Shown in pieces: positions 20,915 through 21,486 of a DNA stretch of 21,486 bases. The stretch's first letter is position 1. Each line of letters starts with the position of its first letter. The position numbers and the translations under genes are program-made. Origin of the DNA: an uncultured Collinsella sp. (lineage in GTDB: Bacteria; Actinomycetota; Coriobacteriia; Coriobacteriales; Coriobacteriaceae); assembly GCA_902489945.1 (NCBI GenBank), contig CABUBZ010000032.1, positions 1 to 21,486 of the forward strand, given 5' to 3'. The notes under the pieces were generated by a model. The model saw only the letters and a list, made by a program, of their open reading frames with translations. It ran no database searches and had not been told where the DNA came from.

Positions 20915-21486
20915 ATGGGCAACTTGAACAACGGCGCGCTCGAGCGCAACGACTCACGTCGCGTGGCACTGGTCACGGGCGGCTCGCGGGGTATCGGCCG
21001 CGCCTGCGCTGTCGGTCTGGCGGAGGACGGCTTTGATATCGCCGTCGTCTATGCCGGTAGCGTCGATGCGGCGCGCGAGACGTGCGAAGCCTGCGAGGCG
21101 GCTGGCGCCACGGCGCGCGCATATCAATGCGACGTGGCCGACCCCGATGCCGTCAACGCGTGCGTGGAGACGGTCCTCAACGACTTTGGTTCCATTTGGG
21201 CGCTCGTCAACAACGCCGGCATCACCCGCGATGGCCTGCTCATGCGCATGGGCGATGACGCATTCGATCGTGTGCTCGATGTCAATCTCAAGGGAACATT
21301 CAATATGACGCGCGCACTCACCAAGACCTTTATGCGCCAGCGCGGCGGCTGCGTCGTCAACATGAGCTCGGTCGTGGGCCTGATGGGCAATGCCGGGCAA
21401 GCCAACTACGCTGCCTCCAAGGCGGGCGTGATAGGGCTTACCAAGGCGGTGGCGCGCGAGCTTGCGCCCCGCGGCGTACGAGTGAA
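20915..21486 (+). CDS. fabG: 3-oxoacyl-ACP reductase (3' end beyond window)
   Basis: NADPH-dependent short-chain dehydrogenase/reductase that reduces 3-oxoacyl-ACP. The first 190 residues are present; the gene runs off the window edge. It has the Rossmann cofactor loop TGGSRGIGRA (21-30), NNAGITRDGLLM (99-110), N124, and the catalytic S152, Y165, K169 in SSVVGLMGNAGQANYAASKA. The ATG at 20915 follows AAAGGAA at 20904-20910, 30 bp after fabD. The first 15 residues before the core are slightly longer than in E. coli FabG. Its place after fabD matches the streptococcal-type fab order. Confidence 0.95.
   Translation, partial: MGNLNNGALERNDSRRVALVTGGSRGIGRACAVGLAEDGFDIAVVYAGSVDAARETCEACEAAGATARAYQCDVADPDAVNACVETVLNDFGSIWALVNNAGITRDGLLMRMGDDAFDRVLDVNLKGTFNMTRALTKTFMRQRGGCVVNMSSVVGLMGNAGQANYAASKAGVIGLTKAVARELAPRGVRV

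Overview
The window is a high-GC chromosomal segment from an actinobacterium. I infer class Coriobacteriia, probably a Collinsella-like gut organism. The RpoB and RpoC domain layout is actinobacterial, but the fatty-acid genes (HTH-less BirA; FabH-ACP-FabK-FabD-FabG) are arranged as in Firmicutes, and the codon choice and intergenic repeats fit Coriobacteriia as I remember them. No database search was run, so the taxonomy is inference.

Layout, all on the + strand except birA. (1) 1-1475: a 120-bp palindromic element, a promoter, the L10 leader with an attenuator, rplJ, rplL and a terminator. (2) 1476-2690: galU as a separate unit with its own terminator, splitting rplJL from rpoBC. (3) 2691-10921: a promoter region with a LexA-box-like palindrome, then rpoB and rpoC. 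(4) 10922-12945: a nested inverted repeat/terminator and an ECF sigma factor with an overlapping membrane-bound putative anti-sigma gene. The pair is bracketed by inverted copies of a 43-44 bp intergenic repeat. (5) 12946-16766: a second palindromic element, a promoter, then rpsL, rpsG, fusA and rpsJ (no tuf) and a terminator. (6) 16822-17598 on the minus strand: birA (biotin-protein ligase). (7) 17599-21486: a divergent promoter region with two copies of a 16-bp operator-like palindrome, then fabH, acpP, fabK, fabD and fabG, the last cut by the window edge.

How the genes fit together: the first 16.8 kb is the core gene-expression cluster (ribosomal stalk, RNA polymerase beta and beta', decoding-centre proteins S12 and S7, EF-G, S10). 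The last 4.7 kb is type II fatty-acid synthesis, with the ligase that biotinylates acetyl-CoA carboxylase transcribed divergently.

The most unusual features are in RNA polymerase. RpoC carries, near its C-terminus, a domain that aligns without gaps to the alpha-subunit C-terminal domain and keeps most of its DNA-contacting residues. RpoB has an 8-residue insertion in fork loop 2, beside the active site and rifampicin pocket. Also notable are a family of long palindromes (conserved core, copy-specific arms) upstream of the two ribosomal-protein operons, S12 with Arg88 (a streptomycin-resistance residue), and rpsJ placed next to fusA. I see no tRNA or rRNA genes, transposase gene, CRISPR array or prophage.
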